A DNA stretch of 64,000 nt from Saturnia japonica (Eukaryota > Arthropoda > Insecta > Lepidoptera > Saturniidae). Where the stretch lies: NCBI GenBank assembly GCA_033032175.1, contig CM065318.1:9176001-9240000 (forward strand), written 5' to 3'. Below the pieces are notes generated by a model. That model searched no databases, had not been told where the DNA came from, and saw nothing but the letters and a program-made list of their open reading frames with translations. A program made the translations under genes and the position numbers. The stretch's first letter is position 1; the number at the start of each line of letters is the position of its first letter. This document shows, piece after piece, positions 36,471-48,814 of the stretch.

Positions 36471-38552
36471 ATTAAAGGATAATGGCTATTTTATTTAAGT
36501 ATATAAGCGGGCCGCGACAATTCTGTTTTTAAAAGTGAACTGAAAACAACAAGCGATTTATAAGACAATATCTATAAACGGACCATAGACGAAGAAATTG
36601 TAAGCATGACAGCACTACATTCATAGAGCAGTATTGGGAGTTTGTTTAAATTGTATTTTGAGTTCGAAAAAATTGTTTACATAAAATATAACGGTATTTT
36701 TGGTATAATATGCTATAATTTTTTGTAATGACTATGTATTTCAATTTTAATTTAATCGTTTAATAATTTGCACGCCACAAATGGCAGAATATGATGTAAT
36801 TATTTTTATAAATGTGAGACCGTATTGACCATATTCAGACAAATAAAGATATTGTATTGTATTGTAAAATATTGTACAGGAATAACAATAGGAAAATAAA
36901 GTGAATTTATATGAAATTAATTTAAACTATTTTATCTTCATGTAATTTTCAACAAAAATAATAAACAATAAGGTATTTAAGTATTTAATTTGAATGAGAA
37001 TGAGTAATTAATTTCGAATAAGTCCACAATTCTATTTGAGGTTGATTGTAGATGGTTATAAGTTGCGGTAACCATTTAACATAACGTGGACTGCATGCCC
37101 GTATAAAATACTTTTATCTATAAAAACTGCCATTTTAGTGAATCTCTAAAAAATGTAATTGAATGATTAATCTCAATAATTTAAGGGATTCAATAAATGC
37201 AATACTTTAAAAATAGTTACACAATTTAAGAACGACAATTTATATCAACTTTTTTAATATTCGTAAATTAGAGAACAGATACTTAATGCAATGGCCTTTT
37301 TAAACCGGCTTGTAGACACTAATTGAACATGAGAGCACTCACTCTAAATGGTAATAAATATAAACACGTTATGACGTGTGACTGAACATCTAGATGTGTG
37401 GTTGGAATACCAAACTCACTGTGTCACTAACTCACTGCCACATTGTCACTAGGGTTGGCATCTTTCTTTCTAGCTATAATACAAATCTAAGATTTAAGTG
37501 ATTAATTGGAATTAAATTGTATGGGAAGAAATAATATCTATATACATGCTTAACAATATCGGTGGGTTTTGTTTGGTTTTTATGGATATGTAACAAATAT
37601 TATTATTATGTCATTTATAATATTATTAATATGAAATTTGGCATAAAAGTCGATTATGTCGCGTAACGGGACATAGGATAGGTACTTTTTTCAAATCATT
37701 TTATCTTTCACCTAGCGAAGCGGAGAGTCATCTGCTAATATCTACAAATATAAATATGTTTGGTTTTCTATGTTTAGAACTAGTTAAAAAAAAAATTAAC
37801 TCTGACATATATAAATAGTTAATTTATATTATATTTTGTGTTTTCTTTTCAATGAATCTAGTCACTCAATAAATAAAGTGAATAGCAAATTGAATTATTT
37901 ATATAATTATACCGTTTTATTATTAGCCATCAAAGAAAAAAAAAGAGAGAAGAGAATTATCTAGAAAAAAGTTTAGCGCAGATGTGTAATAGATTCTTGA
38001 ATACAGATTATGGTTGCACTCGTATTGACAATCAGTTATTGGTCATATATTCGCAACCCTACTTTCTGCCCCTCTAACAAACCAGTGCAATGGGAGATAG
38101 GCTCCCTTGGACCCAATCCCTCTGGTTTGGTAACGAAAAGTGGCAAAGGAATGCTCCCTCCAGCGACTTTTCCGCTAGTAATTTTTAACGAAGTTTTCTT
38201 CTTCCGTGCGTTAATGTTCAGTAGCGTTAATATATAGAACTAATATTGGCATTATAGACAAAGAAAACTTTTAACAGTAAGAAAAAAACAATGTAGAAGT
38301 AAAATTCATAAGATAATTCCATACAAACCGTGAGTAAGTATGTTGACAAGTCGAGTTGCAACAAATTTGAAAATTATTCAAAATTGTCATCTGGTATGCC
38401 TAATTTAAATTGCGAATAAATGAGTAAGTCTATAGGCTTAATTATTTTTGGTACACCACACTTGTGTGTTTTTTTTTAAAGTATGATTTACCATACAATT
38501 GTAAACTTTAAAATGTCCATCTTGAAAAATATTTATCGTTATAGGTTTAGCA
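36471..38552. other. Intronic AT-rich stretch, one unexplained GC-richer patch
   Basis: At 38040-38200 there is a GC-richer patch with a 75-codon plus-strand frame. The minus strand is also largely open in places. No known motif is seen on either strand and no splice-supported exon is defined. Confidence 0.3.
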
Positions 38553-38725
38553 TTGTGACCACTATCTCATCTGATCTAAAGTGACTACGTGGCCCAAGAT
38601 GGTAGCACGCTAAGCCTATTGGAAGACTGGATCTCAAGTGCAGCTGCCGGGACACACCTATTGGTGCGTGGCAACAGATTTTCAACTTGAGGGTGTTAGA
38701 TAGCCAGGCAGGTATTAGAAAATGT
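38553..38725 (+). repeat. Dispersed repeat family D, copy 1
   Basis: CCCAAGATGGTAGCACGCTA, a CTCAAGTGCAGCTGC block, GACACACCTATTGGTG and a CAGATTTTCAACTTGA block align with 45434-45605, with several differences. Confidence 0.7.
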
Positions 38726-38779
38726 TTGACTTATCAACGTATTTACGCTTTGTACTGAATAAAATAGAAGAATAATATT

Positions 38780-39005
38780 GTATAGGAATGGAACAGCCCT
38801 AATTCTAACGAACGGTAGTGGCCCGACTGATTGGCTCTTGTGGTTCCGGCTCGAAGGAACATTGTGCGCGCGACCTCCGCCCTACCGTACATTTGTGGGC
38901 AGTTTACACGCGACGGCACACAACGTCTCAATACTCTGCGGTATCCATCTTGAACGCGAACCTAATTGTGAATGGGCTACTAGTTACTTAGTTACGGATA
39001 CTACA
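38780..39005. other. GC-rich patch, unrecognised
   Basis: Both strands stay open for 60-77 codons across 38778-39011, and base composition is clearly above its surroundings. No splice sites, domain motif or match elsewhere in the window was found. It could be an old transposon piece or an intronic promoter. Confidence 0.3.
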
Positions 39006-39609
39006 ATTTAATATTGAAATATGTATAGAGTATACAATTTATACTAAGTTTGTGAACGTCATGTTAACGAACTGGAAAACGTGGAGGCGTTTCTTGCTGT
39101 TAGCAAATAGATTCAAATACCGCAGACTTCCTTATGTTATTACATACAAATAATATATATTTAAAATTATGTAACAAGTTCTCCTAACAAACTTACGGTT
39201 CTTAGGAGAACCATCTTATCTTATATGGGGGACAAGTTAAAAAAATATCCAGCTGCAAGCAGTAATTTACAATTTAAAATCCCACCAAAATAGCGCTAGT
39301 GTAGCAAGAGGGAATGATACTTTTTCGTGATGTTTCAGTTTCTACTGTTTTAAAACTTAAATAAATTGTTGAACAATATTGAGAAAAAGTTCATGGCGTA
39401 AAAAGTTATCAAAGTGGTCGAAAATTAAAAAGTAATGACTTTTGGCGCTATCTTTAAATTAACGTACTTGCTTCCGTGGCGCCATCCTAATTTCGACGCT
39501 TTTCGACTGACAACTAGTTCATACATAGGAATGGTACTTCTGGTTTTTACCTATACCTATACTTACCATAGGTTTCAGTTAACATTTCATTTTCTTCTTC
39601 TGATTTAAT

Positions 39610-39800
39610 GACTATGTTTGTTTATTCACAATTCTGCCAATGTAACTTGGATAGATATTTTTGTAATCTTCAAAATTCAAACAACTTCCTAACAAGATGG
39701 TGGTCTGTTGATGATGGATGTTAGAATTGACTAGGGAAGTTTTGTAGTAACTCAAAATGGTTGTTTAGTTATTATTTAAATTCCATGACACTAGTGAACA
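39610..39800 (+). repeat. Dispersed repeat family J, copy 1
   Basis: CAATTCTGCCAATGTAAC, CTAACAAGATGGTGG and TAGTTATTATTTAAATTCCA have diverged counterparts in the same order at 52620-52745. Confidence 0.5.
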
Positions 39801-40179
39801 ATAATCAAACTACATCGCGTGAAATTCTACCAAAATTACATAATATATGACAAAACAACATAGTCAATGAAATAGAATAAAAACAACCACAGATCCCTTT
39901 AAAACCCCGATATATTTTTCATTGTCCGTTAAAATATCTACACTATCTCTAACACCATCACAGTAAAATTTACTGGACAGCCCTACAACTATTTTCGATA
40001 GACGAAGATACACGTAACCTTTGTACCTGAAAATATAATATATTGAGTTTATGTTTATATTAATTCTTATATTTAAAATGAAGTGTTATGGTTAAACCTT
40101 GGATTTTAAAATACATAGTTATAAAGTTTAAATCATAACATTTGGTCCATATTACATCAGCATCGTTCTGGTAGAGAAA

Positions 40180-40440
40180 ATCAAGTCGCGATGATGGAGA
40201 TAAATATATAATTAGCTCATTAAGCGGTGATACGCTTCGGCGAACAAAGGAACATGTGTTAGCACATACCTACACCAAATGAAACATTGTTTCAGTCCAT
40301 CATTAGATGAAGGCGCTGCCGCGGCGGGGCGCCTCATACAACTTTTGTCTCGTAATTAATATTATGAAATTGTAGCATCACCCCGGCATATCGACGCCCA
40401 CCATTAATTGGTTCCGATATTGATATTCCTTAATAGGTAT
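40180..40440. promoter_or_regulatory. GC-rich patch, candidate conserved regulatory element
   Basis: In otherwise AT-rich intron there is a 260-base unique patch with GGCGCTGCCGCGGCGGGGCG, followed by a non-repetitive mixed-composition stretch (CTCGTAATTAATATTATG, homeodomain-like TAATTA). It is non-coding by frame inspection and has no second copy in the window. The regulatory role is inference from its composition and uniqueness. Confidence 0.25.
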
Positions 40441-40539
40441 GCTATGCTGGGTGGTCACATTACCTTCGTAGTGTTTCTAATGTTTCAATACAATAACATA
40501 CTCTTTTTGTTAGACTTCAATTAAATGAACGTGAGAGGT

Positions 40540-40720
40540 AGTTCGGCCTTAACTAAACTAGTAGAGGAAGACCAAAGTGCCTAGGTATGAGTGGATTGTA
40601 AGACTAGTGATATGTGAAAAAAAAGATGAAAGTGGATAGAAGAGAGTTGAAGAGGAAAACTTTTTGTGCCGATCCTACTTAAGTGGGATAAGGGAAGAAG
40701 AAGTAGATTGGTGCGCTTTA
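40540..40720 (+). pseudogene. LINE ORF2 C-terminal and 3' UTR remnant
   Basis: Reading-frame pieces resemble the GRPK.RW.D..K.D....... arrangement at the end of insect LINE polymerases. The stretch CCGATCCTACTTAAGTGGGA plus TAAGGGAAGAAGAAG matches the Asp-Pro-Thr...W-D-K-G 3' end I recall for these elements. No complete domain remains. Confidence 0.45.
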
Positions 40721-40769
40721 CCTTGCTGTTTCATTTTTAAGTGAGGTCATAAAGTTTTAAGCCGGATCT

Positions 40770-41090
40770 CGAGCGGGCATGTTATGGATTTTCTTTTAAT
40801 CAATAATTGGCTTAGGTTCTTTGACCTTATATTATGTAATATTGGTGGCATTTTGCGTTATATTCTTTGGTTATTATGCGTACCGTACGCAGCATACGTG
40901 AATTGGATTATAAATATAAGACTGGAAATATATATTCTGAGATGTTACAAAAACTTCCTAAATGGTTCTAGCAAGGGCCACCTTCTTGTTAGAGTCCAAT
41001 TTGAATAATAGAAAATACTACGAAGGCTTCAAAACATTGACACTAGCAAGTGCTTTTTGTGGCGCCAAAACAAGAAGAAGGATTTTGAAG
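40770..41090 (+). repeat. Dispersed repeat family G, copy 1
   Basis: About 310 bases align with 56375-56670 on the same strand. Shared blocks are TTGGTGGCATTTTG-like, GAATTGGATTATAAATATAA, ACAAAAACTTCCTA and a right end with CAAGTGCTTTTTGTGGCGCC and AAAACAAGAAGAA. It is non-coding. Confidence 0.75.
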
Positions 41091-42129
41091 AACTTATGTA
41101 AATTTTTATTGACGTATTTTCGGAAAATTTAATTTAGTTCTGGCAGTGTATTCAATCAAGAAACTTTATTTATTTATTTAAAAATCTCGTCCTGTTAGAC
41201 TGAAACATGAAAATCAGAAAATTGTAATTAAAAGTTTTAAATTATCTTTTTATGAGCTCTAGAAAGCGATACTAATTTATAAGGTTAATACTGTCATGTC
41301 ATTTTTAAGTCAATAAATCCAAGCGGAAACTGTATAATTTTTTTATTTCTATCTACCTGTATAATCTTATTTAAAAATTAACTTAAATTAAATTAAATTT
41401 AATTTAACCAAATTAATTATAGAGATCAACTTCGTCGCACTTCATTCAATACATTGCAATTAAGTTAAACTGTAATTCAACATAAAAACACAATTCAAGA
41501 AACAATACGATTGAGTAAGAACGGCTTCACTAAACACTATTTTAAGTTTGAAAATAATAATTATAATTTACCTTTAAAATAGCTGACCTGTAATATTTGA
41601 TTGAATGGGATTGTATCCCTAAATAAAAAGCAATGCAAAGAAAAAGAAAAACAATCTCCGTTGGCAAACTTTACGAAATCATTTTAATGACTTAATGAAA
41701 CCCATTCCCTTGTCTTCCAAAGAAAGATAAACATCTATCAATAAATAAATAATCATTTGGGAAGAAAACAAGCAATTTAGGTCAATCAGCACTGGATGCC
41801 TTTCTACTTGGAAGTGAAGAACTTGCTACGTAGAGATATTTGATGGTCGTTGTTGCAGCAATTGCTAAATTACCTTCTTGGAGTAATAGAAGTACTCGTG
41901 TTTTCTTATTTATTTTGACTTGCAATAAATGATGTTACTTTTTTTGATGATGCGGTGTTATTGGTTTATAGGATGATAATTCACATAATAGTTAGTTTCG
42001 AACGTTGTATCGTAGTATTTGAAGCGTTTAATTTTATTTTATTTTCTTAATAGTGATGCTAACTCTGTTGCTGTTGCTGTGTGTGTGTGTTTTATAATAA
42101 CGCATAACATAGCAATAATAACAATTTTA
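41091..42129. other. Intronic AT-rich spacer, nothing recognised
   Basis: No feature was recognised apart from a TTAAATTAAATTAAATTTAA low-complexity run near 41380-41405. Confidence 0.3.
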
Positions 42130-42260
42130 GATACATATCCAGTTGCTGAGAGGTTTGTAGCTCTTGCAGACTCCGCCGAGGTATTGCTAATCTTTCGATG
42201 GCCACCGTTATTTCTGAATCGTACTGTGCAAGCAGTGTGTAAAGCCATCACTGTGCCGTC
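42130..42260 (-). repeat. Dispersed repeat family C, copy 5 (minus)
   Basis: The upstream arm is recognisable in reverse orientation (CGGTGGCCATCGAAAGATTA on the minus strand). The GAAACGCGAC core is lost. Confidence 0.5.
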
Positions 42261-42389
42261 CTATAATTAAATAAAAAAGGTTTCCTTCCAGGAAAAGGCA
42301 GCCGAATTACATCTTCAAATATGAGACGCCCAAGCCAAACTCACCTGCACGTGGTGCACCCTGCTGATTAACAAACGAGGAAATGGCAA

Positions 42390-42625
42390 TACCGGGGTGG
42401 TAGGGCTGGGCTGTACAGTCCAACTGGGTCGCGACCACTGTAAATGTGATGAAAAGTTCGTCATAGTGATCGCGTTTCGGGATCAGCCTGTGTATATCCA
42501 GTTAAATTAATGCAGACTGGCATGACAGTGGCGACCGTCGATTGATTATGATCTCTCGGTGGTCACCGTTGTGTTTGGATTGTACTGTGTTTACCATCAG
42601 GGGCAGTACCGTCACACTGCCGTGC
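42390..42625 (-). repeat. Dispersed repeat family C, copy 6 (minus)
   Basis: This is one of the fullest copies. The reverse complement carries CAACGGTGACCACCGAGAGA, a TGCCAGTCTGCATTAATT segment, CTGATCCCGAAACGCGATCA and then a GTGGTCGCGACCCAGTTGGA end. Confidence 0.65.
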
Positions 42626-43226
42626 TACTATATATGAAAATAATATCTACATATCTGCGGCTCTAAAGCTCATTAAATAAATTTAAAATATATCAACAAA
42701 TTTTTATAAATAGTTCTCATGGAACATAAGAATCTTGTAAACAAAATGATAACAATCAAGTATTTGGGAATGAATTTTATTATAATGCGTCGATCAAAAT
42801 TATTATTTATAAAAAAACTATTATTAACGCAACGTCTTACCGTAAGCAATGAATCGTTAGCGATAAGCAACTATTCTTTTAACTCAAAAATAATACATAC
42901 GCGACTGTATCTGTCATACATACATATGTATTATGCAAGATTAGGAACACGACGAGCCTTATCACAACGTGTTAGCTAAGTATTCCAAACGAGGGTTTTC
43001 TTCTTTTCTCACTCGCTACAAGATGTAGAAGAGTAGCCCGACCAGGCGCGAAGTTGACGACAGCGGGGAGCCTTTTCGTTTATATTTCCTCCCATAATTG
43101 AGTAATTATCTTCAATTTTTATGGTTATTATGTATGCTGTTCCATATTGGTGATCATACTAAACCGTTGAAATGATTTCCTCCAAAGGCAATCTTTGTCG
43201 ATCGAAAATAGGTGTAAGTTTTTTTT

Positions 43227-43298
43227 AGAACTGACTATACCGTTAACCATAGGTCCCTGGAGCCTCAGACGGCTTTTACAGCTTCACCAACTTTGGAG
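43227..43298 (+). repeat. Dispersed repeat family F, copy 6
   Basis: AGAACTGACTATACCGTTAA and GCCTCAGACGGCTTTTACAG fit the core. The right end is diverged. Confidence 0.7.
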
Positions 43299-44159
43299 GT
43301 GTGGGTACGAAACAGGACGTCTCTATTAGTATTCTAACGCGCATACACCGTTAAAAGCGCGACGCTCGTTTTACGTCAGCTGCGCTGCTGTGATCGAGAG
43401 CAGCTTCTTACAAACATACATGTTTTATCAAGTCGCGTATCACCGTGTCACCACCCGCTGTTGTCCATTTCGCGGCCTTAGGTGCTTTTCTTTACGATCG
43501 ATAGTTGATATTACTAATTAATTTCAAATTTATAACAATACTTCCAATCCTTAAAAAAAATATACAAGCCGTCAACAACTTATTAATACAAAAAGTATTA
43601 TTTGGAAAAAGGGGTATCTCCATTTAACTTTTGAAATACCTGTAGGTCGGGAATACTTAACTGAAAGTAAATATTTTCTCTAATAGATGATTACGTAAAA
43701 AAAAATTCTCTGCGGAAAAGTCGTATTTTTGTTTTACGACCTTTTTACTAGGAACTGTTAATATTTATAGCGTATAGTAAACACTTCAACAGCGTACTAA
43801 ATTTGTTAGTTGTAACCTCAAACTGGAATGTTTGTTCTGTCGTTTAACGTTCAATATTGCCTTAATTCGGTATGTTGGACGCGAAAAGGGCGGTCGGGGT
43901 CACTTTAACGTGGTCGCTATTAGCCTTTTGACTCGTGTGGCGAAATCACTCTTTAATCAAACACGTCTGATCATCATGGACTGATTTTATCCAGGCATAA
44001 CCCATGTTGATTTTTATCAATCTATTTGTAAGCGATTTGATTGATGTAGTATATGTAGCCTACTTACATAGACACGTTACTTGGGGGCTTTATGTTATTT
44101 CTTATTATTTATTTGGGATAAAATGTCATAACATACTTTTTTTTTGTAAAGCCCTACTG
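43299..44159. other. Mixed-composition stretch upstream of a possible plus-strand gene
   Basis: GC-richer pieces lie at 43320-43480 (including GCGCGACGCTCGTTTTACGT). Together with 44400-44590 these could be the promoter region of the possible first exon at 44641, but no TATA or clear initiator was identified. Confidence 0.25.
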
Positions 44160-44370
44160 GTCTTGAACAACATGCGTGTGATGAAAAGCCCGCCATAGTG
44201 ATTCGCTTATACTCGTCGCGTTTCTGGATCTGCCAATCAATGGGTATCCAGTTTCTATATACAGGCCGGCAAGACAGCGCGACTGCCGATGGAATATTTG
44301 GTATCTAAATGGTCGTTGCGGTTTTTGAATTGTACTTTGCTTACCATCATGCACAGCTCCGTCACTTTAC
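44160..44370 (-). repeat. Dispersed repeat family C, copy 7 (minus)
   Basis: The reverse complement reads GATGGTAAGCAAAGTACAAT, CCGCAACGACCATTTAGA, a TGTATATAGAAACTGGATAC segment, CCAGAAACGCGACGAG and ACTATGGCGGGCTTTTCATC, in family order. Confidence 0.65.
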
Positions 44371-44640
44371 ACATTGCACATCTGTGTCCTTCCTAATACC
44401 AATTGGCTGACGACGTCACTGTTGGAGGGACACCGCCGCCACCCCTTACCAACATTATTGAGATCGGATCGCTCGAGTGCGTGAGAAGACGATATATTAC
44501 GTCGCAAAACGTTGACCGATCATCTCGCGGTGGTATGACCGCGCCGCTCCGTGTATGCATTTTTGTATTAAAACATACCATCCGTTAACGTGGTGAAGAA
44601 CATTTAGTGAGGTGGAATACGCTTGTGTGCAGTGTTGAGA

Positions 44641-44700
44641 TGGCTGACGTATCTAAGCTCCAGGCTGGATGGGGAGAGGACGCAGTTTCGGAAGTTCAAG
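44641..44700 (+). CDS. Possible first coding exon of an unrecognised plus-strand gene
   Basis: An ATG in good context (GAGATGG) begins 20 codons (MADVSKLQAGWGEDAVSEVQ) and ends in phase 1 at CAAG|GTTAGT, a plausible splice donor. Unspliced, the frame would stop two codons later. The exon sits in an unusually GC-rich pocket of the large antisense intron. I do not recognise the protein, and I found no downstream exon with an acceptor and a fitting phase. An exon-like segment at 47530-47600 has the wrong phase. It may be a nested gene on the opposite strand or a chance match. Confidence 0.35.
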
Positions 44701-44894
44701 GTTAGTGGATGATATTCCTTCCCATATATTCAATTGGATGTAACAATTGAAATAGTTGTCTGTCGTTCATTGCTCACTGAGCTATATTATCGAAGGCCGC
44801 ACCAGACTAGGAGGCAGGCAACATAATTTAATACCGCCGCTCCATGTGGTATGTGAGGGAAGAATGGGGAAGACCGCACAATTCATTCCTCGCA

Positions 44895-45105
44895 TACAAA
44901 CGCTGAGTAAACCATAAGAGATATAGCAAATTAATATACTTACCAAATAAATTGTAGACATTAAATAGACCTACAAAAAGAAAGCGAGAGTATACGTCTA
45001 TCTTCTAAGGAATACCTACAATATGCATTTTTGTCTTTATAATAACCGTTGCGTTGGCATTCTGTAGTCAGCGTGAGCGAAGCCGCAGGCACAGCTAGTG
45101 TACAG
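44895..45105 (-). repeat. Dispersed repeat family A, minus copy
   Basis: The reverse complement starts CACTAGCTGTGCCTGCGGCT, with CTTAGAAGATAGACGTATAC and CTTATGGTTTACTCAGCG in the same order as 11123-11345. Confidence 0.65.
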
Positions 45106-45433
45106 TAAAATAATAATTTACTTTATTCTTGTTTTAAAAAACCTCAGGACAAAACTCTCTCAACCTCGACTATTTTTATAACTACTATTTGTACCAAAAA
45201 TGTCAAAAAAGCCTAACGGCTCTTACATCACTGTAACACAGCGATAGAGAAAGAAAATTCTTTACTCTTCTCTTTTGGTATCCATATTTTTCGTATATCG
45301 CTATTTCAGTTCGTAGTGAAAGTGTAAGAAATAGCCCAAATTCTTTAATAGTACCATCTGCGTTTTGTTTACATTTTTATTTCGCGTTCAGGCACATAAT
45401 CATGTGAGTTTTTTTTTTCAAATTCATTATTGG

Positions 45434-45720
45434 TTTAGTGTTGGCCACAATCTCACCTGATGTTAAGTGACGATGTGACCCAAGATGGTAACACGCTAAA
45501 CCTAGTGGAAGAACTGACTTTCAAGTGCAGCTGCTGGAACACACCTATAGGTGCTTGGTGAGAGATTTTCAATTTTAGGTTAGCTAGCCAGGAGGGCATT
45601 AGAAAAACCCCTACCTCCGTGCTATGGGTTTATTACGATGTTTTCCTTCACTGAAAACTCGGGTTCATTGCAGGGGTTCGTAGCCGCTACCACTCAGCCA
45701 TCAAGCTTCCTTTGCTTAAT
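45434..45720 (+). repeat. Dispersed repeat family D, copy 2
   Basis: It aligns with 38553-38725 and extends further right with CGATGTTTTCCTTCACTGAA and a GGGGTTCGTAGCCGCTACC segment, which resembles a reversed tRNA-like head. It is therefore the longer copy. Confidence 0.65.
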
Positions 45721-46183
45721 TTGTTTTGACCATTCTGTTGGTCAGTGTTTTATTAACAAATAAAATACAACATTATTGCATATTGTTTGTATCTTGTTTA
45801 GCTCGGATAGAAATGTGAAAGTGGACATAGCGTGTTTGACAGCGCGTTTGTGATATTGAAGAGCGAAATAAATTCCCGTGACCAATTCACAGTCATAACC
45901 GTCACATCTCACTTGCAACAGACAACTGTACTTTGGACATTGACGTCTGGATTGTAAATAATATTTAACATACAAATATGAAGTGTGGGAAATGTATTTA
46001 TTAAAGATCAAATATCAACATACGTATTTGTATAATTGTATATTAATAATACAATCATCGGAATTGTTCGTTTTCGTGATATGAGTTTCGGTTTTGATTC
46101 CGTTCGAAAAAATGAATTCATTGCATTTCGATGTTAAGTTAAAAAACATCAATCTATGAACAGAGGGCTTGCTGAGTGATGAA
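45721..46183. other. Intronic spacer with an 89-codon minus-strand frame
   Basis: The frame at 45742-46011 contains no recognised motif. The sequence is slightly GC-richer than its surroundings around 45830-45930. Not called as a gene. Confidence 0.3.
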
Positions 46184-46391
46184 GATCTAGTGGCGCAGTG
46201 GTGATAAGCCCTACTACTACTGAGCTGAGATGTCGCGGTTTCGATTCCCGTCGATAACTGAATTTTGTGTGATGAACATAATTATCAGTTGTGTGTCTAA
46301 GAGTTAAATATGAGTATTCGTATAATATATAAGCTGTTTAGCTACCATAACACAAGCTTTGCTTAGTTTAGAAATAAATGGCCGTGTGTGA
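46184..46391 (+). repeat. tRNA-derived SINE, copy 2 (different family)
   Basis: The head has an A box (TGGCGCAGTGG at 46191) and a B box (GGTTTCGATTCCC at 46237-46249), about 45 bases apart as in tRNA genes. The body ends in CCATAACACAAGCTTTGCTT and AATGGCCGTGTGTG, a tail I recall from widespread lepidopteran SINEs. It is not foldable into a full tRNA by eye. Confidence 0.8.
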
Positions 46392-48239
46392 AATTTTACC
46401 CCATATTTAAGATATATTTTTCATAATTCAAATCAGTTACATATGCACCCAACTATTAATCCCCGTAGGCAATAAATTAAATTTTTATTCCCACACACAA
46501 TCAATAGAAGACACAATACAAATTCATTATGTATAAATTACTTATTTCAATAACTCAATAGGTATATCTATATACACTAGATGTGGTGTAATTCTAATCT
46601 ACAATCTATTTTTTTTTAAATTTAAAATAAAGGACATAAAAGCGACAATTATAAATTACGCAATATGTATAGAAAATTCGAAAATACGAAACATGGATTA
46701 AAACGCGAATATTTATAGAAACATCAATATTGACTGCAGGAATGTCGCGTCTAGGAAGAACGTAAAACGTGGCGTGGTAACAGTGGCTTGCACTAATGTT
46801 GGCCCTCGTCCAATTGGGCTGTGATTAACTGCAGTTAACGTATAGAAATCTTGGAAATCGCAGCTTTAGTTAGTCCTAACGTATCCAATCTTGTACAGAT
46901 TGGTGTTCCTAATGAGCGTATTTAAAGTTAACTGTATTCGAACATCCTATATAGTTTAACTACGGATGTTCCACATGATTTATGTTCAAGGGCAAAATTT
47001 GGCAAAAGTTTGAGTTAGAAATGTCAACTAGCAATACAATAATATTTATTATTGTGTTATTGATTATGGATTGTACATAATCTTACCAGATATTAATTAA
47101 CAATGTGTCTGAAAATAACTATATCTAAGAAAAGGCTCTGAAATACAGCTAACGAGATGGACCAGGTTAGGATAGGCTAAATACAGCTACGTAGGTTCTG
47201 GCAAAACTTTAAGCGGGAAGAGTTAGCCGCAATAAAAATACAGATTTCATGAATTTCCAAAAAGCCACGAATTTTGGTATTATCCTTTTTGATAACGAGA
47301 CGGGGAAGTTCAATAGCCATAATTGACTTTTGACTCGCAAGCCGTGGTTTGTTAATTCGTGAGCTGGCCAATCAATCACTAGAATACACCGTGCTAACAA
47401 GCTATAGATTATCTGCATTGATTTATTTGGACTATTATTCATTTTATAATGCATTTGCGGGGCGACAGAGCTCTAGCGCCTCACTGGATCCCGACTTGAC
47501 TTAAAGACAAGCCTGTCTGTTGTATTGCAGTTCGGGATTAACCACCGTCGTCTATCTAATTACTCAAAAGCCATCGATGTGGTCTTTATCGGCCGAGGTG
47601 AAAACGATAACCCACAATAATTTCTCAACTATCCTCATTGTACTTCACTTATCACGTAAAGTGTAGGTGTCATATCAATAATTACTTTCATACAAAAACT
47701 TAAATATTTTACTATATATATATTTGTGTTAATTTAATTTTCTTTCCTCAACGTTTTTTAGGATTAGCAGGAATACCTATACCAATATTTAAACCAATGA
47801 TACCCTACGCAGAGTCCATACGTGTTACGATTGATTTATTATAGCTCCGATTGCGCGAAGCCATTCTTGTTTTCTAAATGCTTTGGAAGTGTTTCATTTA
47901 AACATTTTCAATAATAGCGATTTTTGAAATTATTATTTTTCAAATGTTACTAAGAACACTAATATAAGCATTTTCTAATACTTTCCTAGATAGCTACTAT
48001 CCTCTAGTTGAAAATTTGTCACCAAATACAATATACATGTGTTCTTATTTGGCAAATACATGTAAGCTGCACTTGACAAGTCCCTTTAGTCATATCGTGT
48101 TACCATTTACGGCTAGCCATTAGCATTAAGCATCAGTTGAAATTACGACCAAATAAATTATAAAAAGATAATCATTTTGTTGTTTTTGTTTTTGTCATAT
48201 TGAGATATGACACAATAATGAAGATTAAAAATTCTGAAA
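46392..48239. other. Intronic stretch with two unexplained patches
   Basis: At 46736-46915 there is a unique mixed-composition patch including the palindrome TTAACTGCAGTTAA. At 47525-47600 a TTGTATTGCAG acceptor-like site is followed by a segment open in two frames and a CGAG|GTGAAA donor-like site. Neither is supported as a gene. Confidence 0.3.
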
Positions 48240-48420
48240 TATGACGTCGTGTAATTTATGATGGTGGTCGTGTGCTTTAGGAGGCAAAAATATATTTTCG
48301 ATGTCCGCAGGTTCAAATCCCGGTATATACTAACGAATTTAAATTGGCAACATTATCTGCTGATAATGAAAATATCGTGAGAAAACCTGAATGCCTTAGA
48401 AATGTTATTGTAGTACCACT
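48240..48420 (+). repeat. tRNA-derived SINE, copy 3 (third family)
   Basis: A B box (GGTTCAAATCCCGG near 48310) follows a poorly kept A box, and a body with ATCGTGAGAAAACCTGAATG and CCTTAGA follows. That body motif is familiar to me from insect SINEs. This copy is diverged. Confidence 0.55.
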
Positions 48421-48814
48421 GTATGTAGGAAATATATACAACTGTTGAACTTTGATTTCATGAACTAAAATTATTACACGCCATAAAAGCAGAATCGACA
48501 GTATAAGCTATTCCGTTATACCTGCCTCGCTTGTATCAGTTATACTGAATTATTTCTGTAGGTGATTCATAAAAGCACTCATAAAGTGAATCGACTTTCT
48601 TTATCAATGATCTTGAAATAATCATATTAATTATAGTCCTTTAATCTTAACATACATAGGTAATACAAGAGGGCCGTTTATTCAAATTAAATCCCATTTA
48701 TATTAGCCAGAGATTTATGATTCGAGAATTATTTTTAAATGATGTTCAGTACCACAACATACACATTGGCGTTATAATTTCTCCGTTAAACACATACATA
48801 CATACACATACATA

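Noticed and set aside
38010..38237. 75-codon plus-strand frame in a GC-richer patch
   Set aside because: No known motif and no splice sites; recorded only as an unexplained patch.
42039..42251. Frames on both strands at 42019-42270
   Set aside because: They overlap repeat family C and have no independent support.
45742..46011. 89-codon minus-strand frame with several Cys residues
   Set aside because: The cysteines do not fit a TSP1 or ADAMTS pattern, the phase is unsupported, and it lies inside the intron between two verified exons without good splice sites.
46184..46260. Possible tRNA gene
   Set aside because: A and B boxes are present, but acceptor and anticodon stems do not pair convincingly and a SINE body follows.
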